Assembly: GCF_005233875.1 (NCBI RefSeq) | Contig: NZ_SZPZ01000001.1 | Span: 2,294,001-2,358,000 of the forward strand | Source: Kribbella jiaozuonensis | GTDB lineage: Bacteria > Actinomycetota > Actinomycetes > Propionibacteriales > Kribbellaceae | Length of the DNA stretch: 64,000 nucleotides | Direction of reading: 5' to 3' | Shown here: one piece after another, positions 41,664 through 49,799 of the stretch | Layout of the letters: every line of letters starts with the position of its first letter | Position numbering within the stretch: the first letter of the stretch is position 1 | Notes under the pieces: model-generated | Databases searched by the model: none | Told to the model about the DNA's origin: nothing | The model's input: the letters and a program-made list of their open reading frames with translations, nothing else | Program-made: the position numbers and the translations under genes

Positions 41664-43202
41664 TCAGGCGTACGCGCGGAGTCCGCTCAGCAGCCCCTGA
41701 TGGAAGGGGTTGGCATCCACTGCGTCGAACCAGGCGGAACCGGTGACCAGTGGCTCCGGCGGTGGCACCGTGACCGCTGGCGGGGTGGCGCCGACCGGGC
41801 CGCGGCGGCGGAACTGGTCGTCGAGCTCGGGTGCGGGCATGTCTGGTAGGAGGACGAAGCTGTCGGCGGGGAGGGAAGAGGTCGCGTTGGGGGAGAAGGC
41901 GCCAGGGGCCGCGGCGGCGAGCGCGGTGAAGGTGGCTTCGGCGCGGACAGAAGCGCCGACCGGGTCCTGGCGAACCTTCTCGAGGTCAGCGAGAACCGTC
42001 GCGAAGGTGACCGACGAGTCTCCGTAGTCGATGAAGCGTGAGAGCTTGCCGGTCCTGATGCGGGTCGCCGCAGGCGCGAGCGTATTCATGAGCGACGGCA
42101 CGCCGTAGCGAGCACGCCCACCCACGACGGCAAGGCGGATGTCTACTTCGCGAGCGACGATCAGCGAGCGGTAGAAGTCCGGATCGGTGCGCCGGACGAC
42201 GATCAGGTCGGCCAATGCGCCGCGCTCCAACCGACCCAACGGCGTAGGCCAGACCCCGGACAGCGCGTCGCCCGGGTTCGACGTGAGCATCCGGACCAGT
42301 TCCTCGTCCGTGAAGACCGACTGGGTCTTGTTCCACAGGTCCGCGACCTTCAACTCCCACAAGACACTCCGCGTCCCCGACGGACCCCAGTCCGATCCGA
42401 GGCACAACCGCACCCCGGCGGCATGCGCCGCCCGCACATCCGCCGTCGCCCCGTACAGCCACAGGTTCGAGAACGGTGACCACACCAGCGTGGAATTCCC
42501 GGCCTTCATCGCGGCGAAATCATCGGCGTTCAACGCACCACCATGAATCGCCACCAACTGCGGTTTCACCACGTCGACCGCTTCCAGCAACTGGAACTCG
42601 GACCGCAGTTTCGGATCCGACCCCTCCGCCGAATGCGCGATGAATCCCCGCCCGGCCGCCACCGCCGCGGCGTACGGCGCGAGCGCTTCCTTGCTGTCGG
42701 CAACAAGGGTGCTGACCCGGATGAAATCGTCGTGGGTGCCGAGTTTCTCCGAGTCGACGTTCCGGATCAGGTCGTTGTCGGGCGGTACGGCGCCGCGCGG
42801 ATTCCCCTGGATCGACGTCGTACCGCCCACGATCGCCCGCGTCTCGACGTACCTGAGCAGGGCTCGTCCCGCGGCCGCGCCGAGCAGCCGGGCCGGCTGG
42901 CTGATCTGCGAGCTGTACGTCGGCGCGCTGCCCCACTGGTTGTGAGAGGTCCACGGCTTCTTCCGCGCGGGCTCGGTCCACAACGGCAGGCTGTTGTACA
43001 TCAAGTGATTGTGTAGATCGATCAGCCCGGGATAGATCAGCCCACCGGCGGCGAGTTGTACGGCGTTCTCGAAACCGGCCGGTATTGCGTCGATGGGAGT
43101 GACCGCCGCGATCAGTCCGTCATCGCCGACATACACCGCGCCACCGGGAAGCACCTGTCCGTCCGGTCGCATTGTCACCACGGTTCCACGCAGTACAAAC
43201 AT
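41664..43202 (-). CDS. Amidohydrolase family protein, 512 aa
   Basis: ATG 43202 with GGGAGGG upstream; the open frame before it is not coding. MFVLRGTVVTMRPDGQVLPG, then LIYPGLIDLHNHLMYN carry the first metal His pair (HxH); VAIHGGALN supplies a later His and LCLGSDWGPSG the final Asp. This is the TIM-barrel amidohydrolase fold, close to guanine deaminase/chlorohydrolase-like enzymes. The substrate is not deducible. The last 120 residues are Pro/Ala-rich and atypical. Divergent from the glycosylase gene. Confidence 0.85.
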   Translation of the reverse strand: MFVLRGTVVTMRPDGQVLPGGAVYVGDDGLIAAVTPIDAIPAGFENAVQLAAGGLIYPGLIDLHNHLMYNSLPLWTEPARKKPWTSHNQWGSAPTYSSQISQPARLLGAAAGRALLRYVETRAIVGGTTSIQGNPRGAVPPDNDLIRNVDSEKLGTHDDFIRVSTLVADSKEALAPYAAAVAAGRGFIAHSAEGSDPKLRSEFQLLEAVDVVKPQLVAIHGGALNADDFAAMKAGNSTLVWSPFSNLWLYGATADVRAAHAAGVRLCLGSDWGPSGTRSVLWELKVADLWNKTQSVFTDEELVRMLTSNPGDALSGVWPTPLGRLERGALADLIVVRRTDPDFYRSLIVAREVDIRLAVVGGRARYGVPSLMNTLAPAATRIRTGKLSRFIDYGDSSVTFATVLADLEKVRQDPVGASVRAEATFTALAAAAPGAFSPNATSSLPADSFVLLPDMPAPELDDQFRRRGPVGATPPAVTVPPPEPLVTGSAWFDAVDANPFHQGLLSGLRAYA

Positions 43203-43284
43203 CGCTCGCCCTCCCGTAGAATTCCCCGTGCCGCCCCTGATCTTTGAGCCTAAGGTCATGGATCGTCGAGGGGGAGGTATGGCG

Positions 43285-44061
43285 ATGGCTGATTTCGATG
43301 CGGGCCCGCCGGTCACGGTGGCGCGGCACTTCGCAAAAGTCCCGAGTTATGCGGACTTCCAGGAATTGTTCTGGTACGACTGGGGCCCGGTCTTCTACCG
43401 CGGCCGCCTCAACCGCACGGCCCGGCTGCTGGCAATAGCGTCCGATCCGGGGCCGACCGAGCGCGTCGCCGGGCGCACGCTGGTGGGGGACGCGGGCCAA
43501 CGCGTTCAAGGCTTCCTGACCAAACTCGGCCTGACCCGCAGCTACACGCTCGTCAACGCCTACGCGTACGCGCTCAGGCCGTCGCGGGCGCAGAAGGCCG
43601 CGCCGCTGCTGGCCCGACCCGATCAGCTCACCTGGCGCAACACCCTGCTCGAGTTGATCACCGGCCCACAACTGCAGGCGATCGTCGCGTTCGGCGTCCA
43701 GGCTCGCGCGGCGCTGCAGATGTGGGACGGAAGGCCGGACGTCCCGGTGTTCGAGGTGCCGCATCCGTCGAGCCGCAACCCGTCGGCGCTCGTCGACAGT
43801 TGGCGTCAGGCAGTCACCGACCTGCGCGCGATCGTGACTCCGGATCCTGACGGCGACAACGCGGTATCGAACTACGGGCCGAAGTTCCTCGAGTCGGATT
43901 ACGCGTCGATCCCGGCGCGGGACCTGCCGTTCGGCGTACCGCCGTGGCTCGGCAACGACGCCTGGGGACGTCAGGACAAACCCCGCCACAACAACAGCGT
44001 CGAACGTCCCTCGACCGACCTTCTCAACACTCTCGTCTGGCGTGCACCCAAGCTCGGCTGA
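43285..44061 (+). CDS. Uracil-DNA glycosylase superfamily protein, 258 aa
   Basis: GGGAGG lies 7 bp before ATG 43285 (ATG 43279 is too close). RLLAIASDPGPTERVAGRTL holds the motif-1 region of family 4/5-like glycosylases, LVNAYAYALRP follows, and VPVFEVPHPSSRN supplies the late His motif. It should remove uracil or damaged bases from DNA. Exonuclease III follows by 32 bp on the same strand, giving a plausible base-excision repair pair. Confidence 0.75.
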   Translation: MADFDAGPPVTVARHFAKVPSYADFQELFWYDWGPVFYRGRLNRTARLLAIASDPGPTERVAGRTLVGDAGQRVQGFLTKLGLTRSYTLVNAYAYALRPSRAQKAAPLLARPDQLTWRNTLLELITGPQLQAIVAFGVQARAALQMWDGRPDVPVFEVPHPSSRNPSALVDSWRQAVTDLRAIVTPDPDGDNAVSNYGPKFLESDYASIPARDLPFGVPPWLGNDAWGRQDKPRHNNSVERPSTDLLNTLVWRAPKLG

Positions 44062-44093
44062 AAGTTGTCCCCTGCTGCCGCTACCTTGGTCGG

Positions 44094-44963
44094 ATGCGAG
44101 TGGCGACGTGGAATGTGAACTCGGTCAAGCAGCGGATGCCGCGGTTGCTCGACTGGCTCGACGAGCGGCAGCCGGACGTCGTGTGCCTGCAGGAGACCAA
44201 GCTCGCGGACGACGCCTTCAACACCCTGCTCGGCGCCGAGCTGACCGACCGCGGCTACGAGATCGGCCTGTACGGCGAACCGCAGTGGAACGGCGTCGCC
44301 CTGCTGTCCAAGGTCGGGCTCGAGGATGTCGTCACCGGTGTCGCCGGAGCGCCCGGCTTCCCGAATCCTGAGGCCCGCGCGGTCGCCGCGACCTGCGGCG
44401 GCATCCGGATCCACTCGCTCTACGTGCCGAACGGGCGCGTCCCGGACTCCGATCACTACCACTACAAGCTGGCCTGGCTGGCGGCCCTGACCGAGGTCAT
44501 CGCGAGCGGTCCGGCCGACCAGATCGTCTGCGGTGACATGAACATCGCCCCGACCGACGCCGACGTCTTCGACCCCGCCGCGTACGTCGGTCAGACGCAC
44601 GTGACGCCACCCGAGCGGCAGGCGCTCGCGGAGCTGATGGCCGCGAAGGACCTGCATGACGTCGTCCGCGACCGCTGGCCGAGCAACCGCATCTTCAGCT
44701 ACTGGGACTACCGCGCCGGTATGTTCCACCAGGACCTCGGCATGCGGATCGACCTGATGCTCGCGACCGATGCGGTGGAGGAGCGGGTCAAGGCCGCGTG
44801 GATCGATCGCAAGGCCCGCAAGGGCACCGGGCCGAGCGACCACGCCCCGGTGATCATCGACCTCGACACCGCACCGGACGGCGATATCGGTCCGGTCGTG
44901 CCACCACCGTCCGCGCCGCGGACCGGCCGGAAGAAGACCACCAAGCTCCCGCAGAGCCGCTGA
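44094..44963 (+). CDS. xthA: Exodeoxyribonuclease III / AP endonuclease
   Basis: 289 aa. MRVATWNVNSVKQRMPRLLD, VVCLQETKLAD, QWNGVALLSK, YVPNGRV, VCGDMNIAP, RIFSYWDYRAG, MRIDLMLAT and GPSDHAPVIIDL are all motifs of the ExoIII family (Asn, Glu, Tyr, Asp, Asn, Asp, His catalytic set). It cuts DNA 5' of abasic sites. The last 35 residues, Pro/Lys-rich, extend beyond the usual length. Its stop overlaps the start of the next gene (TGATG). Confidence 0.93.
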   Translation: MRVATWNVNSVKQRMPRLLDWLDERQPDVVCLQETKLADDAFNTLLGAELTDRGYEIGLYGEPQWNGVALLSKVGLEDVVTGVAGAPGFPNPEARAVAATCGGIRIHSLYVPNGRVPDSDHYHYKLAWLAALTEVIASGPADQIVCGDMNIAPTDADVFDPAAYVGQTHVTPPERQALAELMAAKDLHDVVRDRWPSNRIFSYWDYRAGMFHQDLGMRIDLMLATDAVEERVKAAWIDRKARKGTGPSDHAPVIIDLDTAPDGDIGPVVPPPSAPRTGRKKTTKLPQSR

Positions 44964-46078
44964 TGCGCCGCCTTGCTGCAGTCGCGATCCTCGTGCTCGC
45001 GACCCTCACCGCCTGCAGTGACGAGAAGTTGCCGGCACCGAGCCCTGTCGCGTGGACGAAGGTCGACACCCCGGCCGAGCCCGTCACCTTGACCGCACAC
45101 GACGATCAGCTGCTCATCGGCCTGCGCCATCGCGGCGCCAAGGTCGTCCCGGAGCTCCTCCTCCAGGACAGCACCGGCAAACCCACGCCGATCACCGTCA
45201 AGCCCAACCCGGCCAGCCCGTACGCGTTCGAAGCCATCTGGTACTCGATCGCGTACGACGGCAAGCAGATCCTCGCCCTCGGCGGCGCAGCGGGCGGCGC
45301 GCACTCCAACACCCGCTGGACGGTCTGGTCGGGCACGCCGCAAACCGGACTGATCGAGCAGCCACAGGACTTCTTCACATTCGGCGGCCAGACCGCGGGC
45401 GACCTCTACAGCGCAGTCATCACGCCGAGCGGCCGCGCACTGCTCGGTTCGTGGGGCGGCGTGGTGACCGGCAACGACGCCATGGTCTGGCTGCCCCAAG
45501 GCAACAAATGGACCCGGCAGGATCCGACCAAAACAGCCCTGCAGAGTACGCCGAACCTCCTCGTCGGCCCAGGATTCGGCACGACGCTCGGCGAGAGCAT
45601 CCTGCTCTTCGGCTCGCAGGTCCGGCTCGCGCCCAACGTCGTCGCCCAGGAAGCAGCCGTCTGGCGTTCGACCAAGCTCAACCAGGGCTGGTCCCGGATC
45701 GTCCTGCCCGACCCCGGCAACCGCAGCCAGGCGAACACGGCCACCTGCGCCAAGGACTGCGTGATCTCCGGGTACGTCGACGGTCAGCTCGCCCTCTGGC
45801 AGCTCGACGCATCCGGTACGGCAAAGCGGCTCCAAGGCGTCCCGTCCGTCCCCGTCGGCGACAAGGACAAGCTGCCGCCGCCGGTCGTCGACGGCAGCAA
45901 GATCATCCAGATCGTTGCCCAGGACAACAAGGTGAAGGTGCTCACGGACCAGGACGGCCACTGGACCGTCCAGGACTCACAGGGCCCGGACGGCCAGGTG
46001 ACCGACGCCGTACTGATGCCGGATCACAAGCTCTACCTGATCGCCGGCACCTCACTCTGGCAGACCACGCTCAGCTGA
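44963..46078 (+). CDS. Lipoprotein with probable beta-propeller, 371 aa
   Basis: MRRLAAVAILVLATLTACSD is a lipoprotein signal (lipobox LTAC). The rest has repeated beta blades (LLIGLRHRGAKVVPELLLQD, TRWTVWSGTPQTGLIEQPQD, GNKWTRQDPT, EAAVWRSTKLNQGWSRIVLP, GHWTVQDSQGPDG), like a six- or seven-bladed propeller. Exported and membrane-anchored; function unknown. Coupled to xthA by a TGATG overlap, probably by chance of compact layout. Converges with the next gene, overlapping 8 bp. Confidence 0.75.
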   Translation: MRRLAAVAILVLATLTACSDEKLPAPSPVAWTKVDTPAEPVTLTAHDDQLLIGLRHRGAKVVPELLLQDSTGKPTPITVKPNPASPYAFEAIWYSIAYDGKQILALGGAAGGAHSNTRWTVWSGTPQTGLIEQPQDFFTFGGQTAGDLYSAVITPSGRALLGSWGGVVTGNDAMVWLPQGNKWTRQDPTKTALQSTPNLLVGPGFGTTLGESILLFGSQVRLAPNVVAQEAAVWRSTKLNQGWSRIVLPDPGNRSQANTATCAKDCVISGYVDGQLALWQLDASGTAKRLQGVPSVPVGDKDKLPPPVVDGSKIIQIVAQDNKVKVLTDQDGHWTVQDSQGPDGQVTDAVLMPDHKLYLIAGTSLWQTTLS

Positions 46079-46571
46079 GCAGGCCCTTCACATACGCCGC
46101 CTGGCCCGCGTGCTGCGCGCAGTCGTCGATCACGCTGACGAGCCGGACCCCGAGCGAGACCGGCGGGTTCCACCGCTTGTCGACGATCCGGTCCAGACCT
46201 TCGTCGGTGACCGTCTCGAGGAACTGCGCAGTGCGCGCGTGCACGGCGTCGTAGTACCCGAGCAGCTGGTCCGCCGACAGCTGGACCAGCGCCACCTGGT
46301 CCGACGTGTGTGCGTACCCGGTGTCGGCTGCGTCGAGCGGCAGACCGAGCCGCTCGTGCCAGCCGTCTGCCGTGTACACCTGGTCGTAGCCGCCCGCGTC
46401 CGCGAGGTGGTCGTCCTGGACCCGGGTCAGGTGCCACACGAGCCAAGCGATCGAGTTGGCCGAATCACCCGGTCGTGCCGCGAGAGTCTTGTCGTCGAGC
46501 CCCGTCACGACATCGTGCAGGACCTCCTGAACCCGGCTATGTGCATCCAGCAGCAGCTCACTTGTCTTCAT
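46071..46571 (-). CDS. DinB-like / mycothiol-transferase family protein, 166 aa
   Basis: ATG 46571. LLLDAHSRVQEVLHDVV, WLVWHLTRVQDDHLAD and a late CAQHAGQAAYVKGLL supply the metal-binding His residues of the DinB four-helix bundle (DUF664 group). In actinobacteria such proteins are thiol-dependent S-transferases using mycothiol; the substrate here is unknown. Confidence 0.8.
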   Translation of the reverse strand: MKTSELLLDAHSRVQEVLHDVVTGLDDKTLAARPGDSANSIAWLVWHLTRVQDDHLADAGGYDQVYTADGWHERLGLPLDAADTGYAHTSDQVALVQLSADQLLGYYDAVHARTAQFLETVTDEGLDRIVDKRWNPPVSLGVRLVSVIDDCAQHAGQAAYVKGLLS

Positions 46572-46621
46572 ACCGGTCACCGTAGTCTTCGACTGGGACA
46601 GTTCTGAGAGAGGGAGCAATC

Positions 46622-47653
46622 GTGGAATATCGCACGCTGGGCGCGAGCGGCGCTGTGGTCTCGACCTACACGCTCGGCACCATGACCTTCGGCAGCGAGA
46701 CCGACGAGGCCGGTTCGCACGGACAGCTTGATCGATACATCGAGGCCGGCGGCACTTTCATCGACACCGCGGACGTGTACTCCGGCGGCGTGTCCGAGCA
46801 GATCGTCGGACGCTGGCTCGCGAAAAGTTCCGCCCGCGACAACGTCGTACTGGCGACCAAGGGCCGGTTCCCGACCGGTGACGGGCCGAACGACGTGGGC
46901 ACGTCGCGCATCCATCTCCGCAAGGCGCTGGACGCGTCGCTGGACCGGCTCGGTGTCGACCACATCGACCTGTACCAGTTGCACGCGTGGGACCCGGTCA
47001 CGCCGCTCGAGGAGACGCTGAGCTTCCTCGAGGACGCCGTACGGGCCGGCAAGATTGCGTACGGCGGTCTGTCGAACTTCACCGGGTGGCAGCTGCAGAA
47101 GGCGTGCGACCTGATCGGGTACCGCGGCTGGTCGAAGCTCGTGACGCTGCAACCGCAGTACAACCTGCTCGTCCGTGAGATCGAGTGGGAGATCGTTCCG
47201 GCTGCGCAGGAGAACGGGCTGGGCCTGCTGCCGTGGTCTCCGCTCGGCGGCGGCTGGCTGACCGGGAAGTACTCGTTCGACGAGGAGCCGACCGGGGCGA
47301 CTCGCCTCGGTGAGAACCCGGACCGCGGCGTCGAGTCCTGGTACCGGCGTAGTCGTAACCAGCGGGTCCGTGACGTGGTCGACGCCGTCCGCGAGATCGC
47401 CAAGGCGCGTGGGATCTCGATGGCGCAGGTCGCGCTCGCCTGGCTGGTGGATCGGCCGACGATCACCTCGGTGATCCTCGGCGCCCGTACGCTCGAGCAG
47501 CTCGACGACAACCTCGCGGCGGCGGATCTGCATCTCACCGCGGAAGAGACGGCCAAGCTCGACGAGGCCAGCGACCCGGGCGCGGCGGACTACCCGTACG
47601 GCGGTCCCGGCGTGGCGCAGCGCGGTCGACCGATCGCGGGTGGGCGCTCCTAG
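46622..47653 (+). CDS. Aldo/keto reductase, 343 aa
   Basis: GTG start with GAGGGAG upstream. LGTMTFGSETDEAG, GGTFIDTADVYSGGVSEQIV (Asp and Tyr), VVLATKGRF (Lys), DHIDLYQLHAWDP (His) form the catalytic tetrad of AKRs; LPWSPLGGGWLTGKY and TSVILGARTLEQLDDNL bind NADPH. It belongs to the YajO/Tas-like group. Substrate unknown. Confidence 0.92.
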   Translation: MEYRTLGASGAVVSTYTLGTMTFGSETDEAGSHGQLDRYIEAGGTFIDTADVYSGGVSEQIVGRWLAKSSARDNVVLATKGRFPTGDGPNDVGTSRIHLRKALDASLDRLGVDHIDLYQLHAWDPVTPLEETLSFLEDAVRAGKIAYGGLSNFTGWQLQKACDLIGYRGWSKLVTLQPQYNLLVREIEWEIVPAAQENGLGLLPWSPLGGGWLTGKYSFDEEPTGATRLGENPDRGVESWYRRSRNQRVRDVVDAVREIAKARGISMAQVALAWLVDRPTITSVILGARTLEQLDDNLAAADLHLTAEETAKLDEASDPGAADYPYGGPGVAQRGRPIAGGRS

Positions 47654-48237
47654 GCGTCGACAGCAACGCGGAGGGCGGCGTACGACGCAACCAGTGCGCG
47701 CCGCTCCGCCGCCAGCAGCGGGTCGTCGCGATCGCATCCTGCTCGGACCCAGCGGTCCGAGAGGTTCATCGCCTCGACCCGCTTGCGCGCTGCCTGGTGT
47801 ACGGCGTCGCGGTCGGCGTCGTACACGTAGGAGTAGAGGTCGATCAGCGCGGTCTCGAGCTGCTCTTCGGTGACGTCCTCGGAGTGCTGGTGCTCGCGGT
47901 GGACGCGCCACCACTCCACCTCGAAGGCGGCGGCGTGCGCTGGTTCGAAGAGTAGGCCGCTCGAGGCGGCGACCAGTTCGTAGAAGCGGCGCATGTAGGC
48001 GCGCGCCACGTCCGGTTGGTTGTCGGGGTACGGCGCCCAGACCTGGTTGGCGCGGAGTACGTACCAGGCTCCGGTGAGTGTTCGGTGCGGTGCCATGCCG
48101 AAGCCGGCGGCGACCATGCCGACTGCGGCTACGAGGAACTCGCGCCACTCGTGCCGGTAGTAGGCGGCCCAGGCATCCGTCTCGCGGTTGCCGACGACCA
48201 CTGGGTCGAAGGACAGTGGTCCTGTTCTGGTACGCAT
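47650..48237 (-). CDS. Hypothetical protein, 195 aa
   Basis: ATG 48237 with GGGAGGG 4 bp upstream; the frame is open far upstream over the divergent gene, but the ribosome site fixes the start. TDAWAAYYRHEWREFLVAAV, AWYVLRANQVWAPYPDNQPD and YELVAASSGLLFEPAHAAAF suggest a helical protein; similar sequences occur widely in actinobacteria with no function. Divergent from the DUF5995 gene. Confidence 0.7.
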   Translation of the reverse strand: MRTRTGPLSFDPVVVGNRETDAWAAYYRHEWREFLVAAVGMVAAGFGMAPHRTLTGAWYVLRANQVWAPYPDNQPDVARAYMRRFYELVAASSGLLFEPAHAAAFEVEWWRVHREHQHSEDVTEEQLETALIDLYSYVYDADRDAVHQAARKRVEAMNLSDRWVRAGCDRDDPLLAAERRALVASYAALRVAVDA

Positions 48238-48261
48238 GATCCCTCCCCCCTGGGAGATCCG

Positions 48262-48987
48262 ATGAACGATGGTAGTCCGATTGCGGATGTGGTCGCTCGG
48301 ATGCAGCAGCGTCTCGACGAGCTGCCGGAGGAGGTTGCGCATCGGCGGTTCTTCCTCAGTACGTATCTGCGGACGACGCAGGCGGTTGGGAAAGCCATCG
48401 ATGACGCCCGCTTCGAGGATCCGGCGTGGGTCGAGGTGTGGGATGTGGAGTTCGCGGAGCTGTACCTCCGAGCCCACGACGCAGATCTCCCGCCCAGGCC
48501 CTGGCGGTTGGCGTTTGAGGCTTCGGCTCAGTTGCCTGCGTTGGGGCATGTGTTGTTGGGGATCAATGCGCATGTGAACTACGACCTGCCGCAGGCGTTG
48601 CTTGCGGTGATCAGTGATGAGGACTTCCTGGATCGGTCTCTGATGGATCGGCGGCGGCGGGATCACGAGCGGATCGACGGTGTGTTGTCGGCCAGAGTGG
48701 CGGCGGAGGACGAGGAGTTGGCGGCGACCGGAGTACGCAGTCTGTTGGACCACGTGCTGACGCCGCTCAACCGGCTGGCCTCGCAGCGGTTCCTGCGTGA
48801 GTCCCGCCAGAAGGTCTGGCACAACACGTTCGAGCTGCAGCGAGCGCGCGTAGCCGGCACCTACGAGCAGCGACTGGCTGAGCTAGAGGTCCTGAGCGCG
48901 GCCAAGGTCGCCGACCTCCTGCGACCCGGTCAGGTGTTGCTCCGACTGGCAGTCACCGGGTTCGGTGTCACGCTGCCACCGGTCTAG
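48262..48987 (+). CDS. DUF5995 family protein, 241 aa
   Basis: GGGAG 7 bp before the ATG. ADVVARMQQRLDELPEEVAH, RRFFLSTYLRTTQAVGKAID, LALGHVLLGINAHVNYDLPQ-like (HVLLGINAHVNYDLPQALLA) are DUF5995 features, a helical fold with conserved His/Asn/Asp that recalls phospholipase C/P1 nuclease-like metal sites. Function not established. Confidence 0.8.
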   Translation: MNDGSPIADVVARMQQRLDELPEEVAHRRFFLSTYLRTTQAVGKAIDDARFEDPAWVEVWDVEFAELYLRAHDADLPPRPWRLAFEASAQLPALGHVLLGINAHVNYDLPQALLAVISDEDFLDRSLMDRRRRDHERIDGVLSARVAAEDEELAATGVRSLLDHVLTPLNRLASQRFLRESRQKVWHNTFELQRARVAGTYEQRLAELEVLSAAKVADLLRPGQVLLRLAVTGFGVTLPPV

Positions 48988-49694
48988 CTCGGTAGTACTC
49001 CGGACCACAGGAAACCGACCGCCAGGCAGAAGAGCGTCACCAGCCCGAACACACCGACCCACAGCAACGCCGGCACACCAGTCAGCCGACGCAGCTGATC
49101 AGCGTCCGAGCTACGCCCCTGCCCGCCACGCCGTGACCGCTGCAACTCCAGCACCGCCCGCGGTGCCGCCAACAGCAGGAACCACGTAAGCAAGTGAGCA
49201 AACGCGGTCTGCACCTCAGCCGACCCCCACCACGACACCCCGAACACCACAGCGCCGAACACCAGCACCGACCACAGTCCGAACAAGTTGCGGATCTGCA
49301 GCAGCAGAATCACCAGTGCCAGCAACAGTCCCCACAACAGCGCAACGGCGTACCCGCGACTCAGCACGAACGCTGCAGCCAAGCCGAACAGGGCAGGGCC
49401 GGGATAGCCGGCGAGTAGTACTGCGATCATGCCCGCGCCGTTCGGCTTGCCGCGCGACACCGTGACGCCAGACGTGTCCGAGTGCAGTCTGATGCCGGCC
49501 AGCTTCCGTCCGACCAGTGCGGCGATCAGACCGTGCGCGCCCTCGTGAGCGATCGTCACGACCTGCCGCGTGTACTGCCACAACGGTCGCCAGGCGATCA
49601 GCAGCAGCGCGACCACACCGGTCCCGATCACCAACCGCAGGGACGGCTCGGGCTGGACCGACGTGATGCTGTTCCAGAACTCACTCACCCGCAC
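48984..49694 (-). CDS. M50-family membrane metalloprotease, 236 aa
   Basis: VVTIAHEGAHGLIAALVGRK carries the HExxH motif within a hydrophobic segment; GMIAVLLAGYPGPALFGLAA and several more membrane helices follow. This is the M50B-like group common in actinobacteria (annotated as M50 family metallopeptidase). It may cleave membrane proteins, but a second Asp motif (NxxPxxxxDG) is not seen. Confidence 0.82.
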   Translation of the reverse strand: MRVSEFWNSITSVQPEPSLRLVIGTGVVALLLIAWRPLWQYTRQVVTIAHEGAHGLIAALVGRKLAGIRLHSDTSGVTVSRGKPNGAGMIAVLLAGYPGPALFGLAAAFVLSRGYAVALLWGLLLALVILLLQIRNLFGLWSVLVFGAVVFGVSWWGSAEVQTAFAHLLTWFLLLAAPRAVLELQRSRRGGQGRSSDADQLRRLTGVPALLWVGVFGLVTLFCLAVGFLWSGVLPS

Positions 49695-49799
49695 ATCCTG
49701 ACAGGCAGGTGGTCAACCGCCCGCCGTTGACATCGTCTGGTGCGCGAACGACCGTGGAGAGATCGCGGGGGAGGGGCCGCTTTTGCTTTGGGGGAAGAC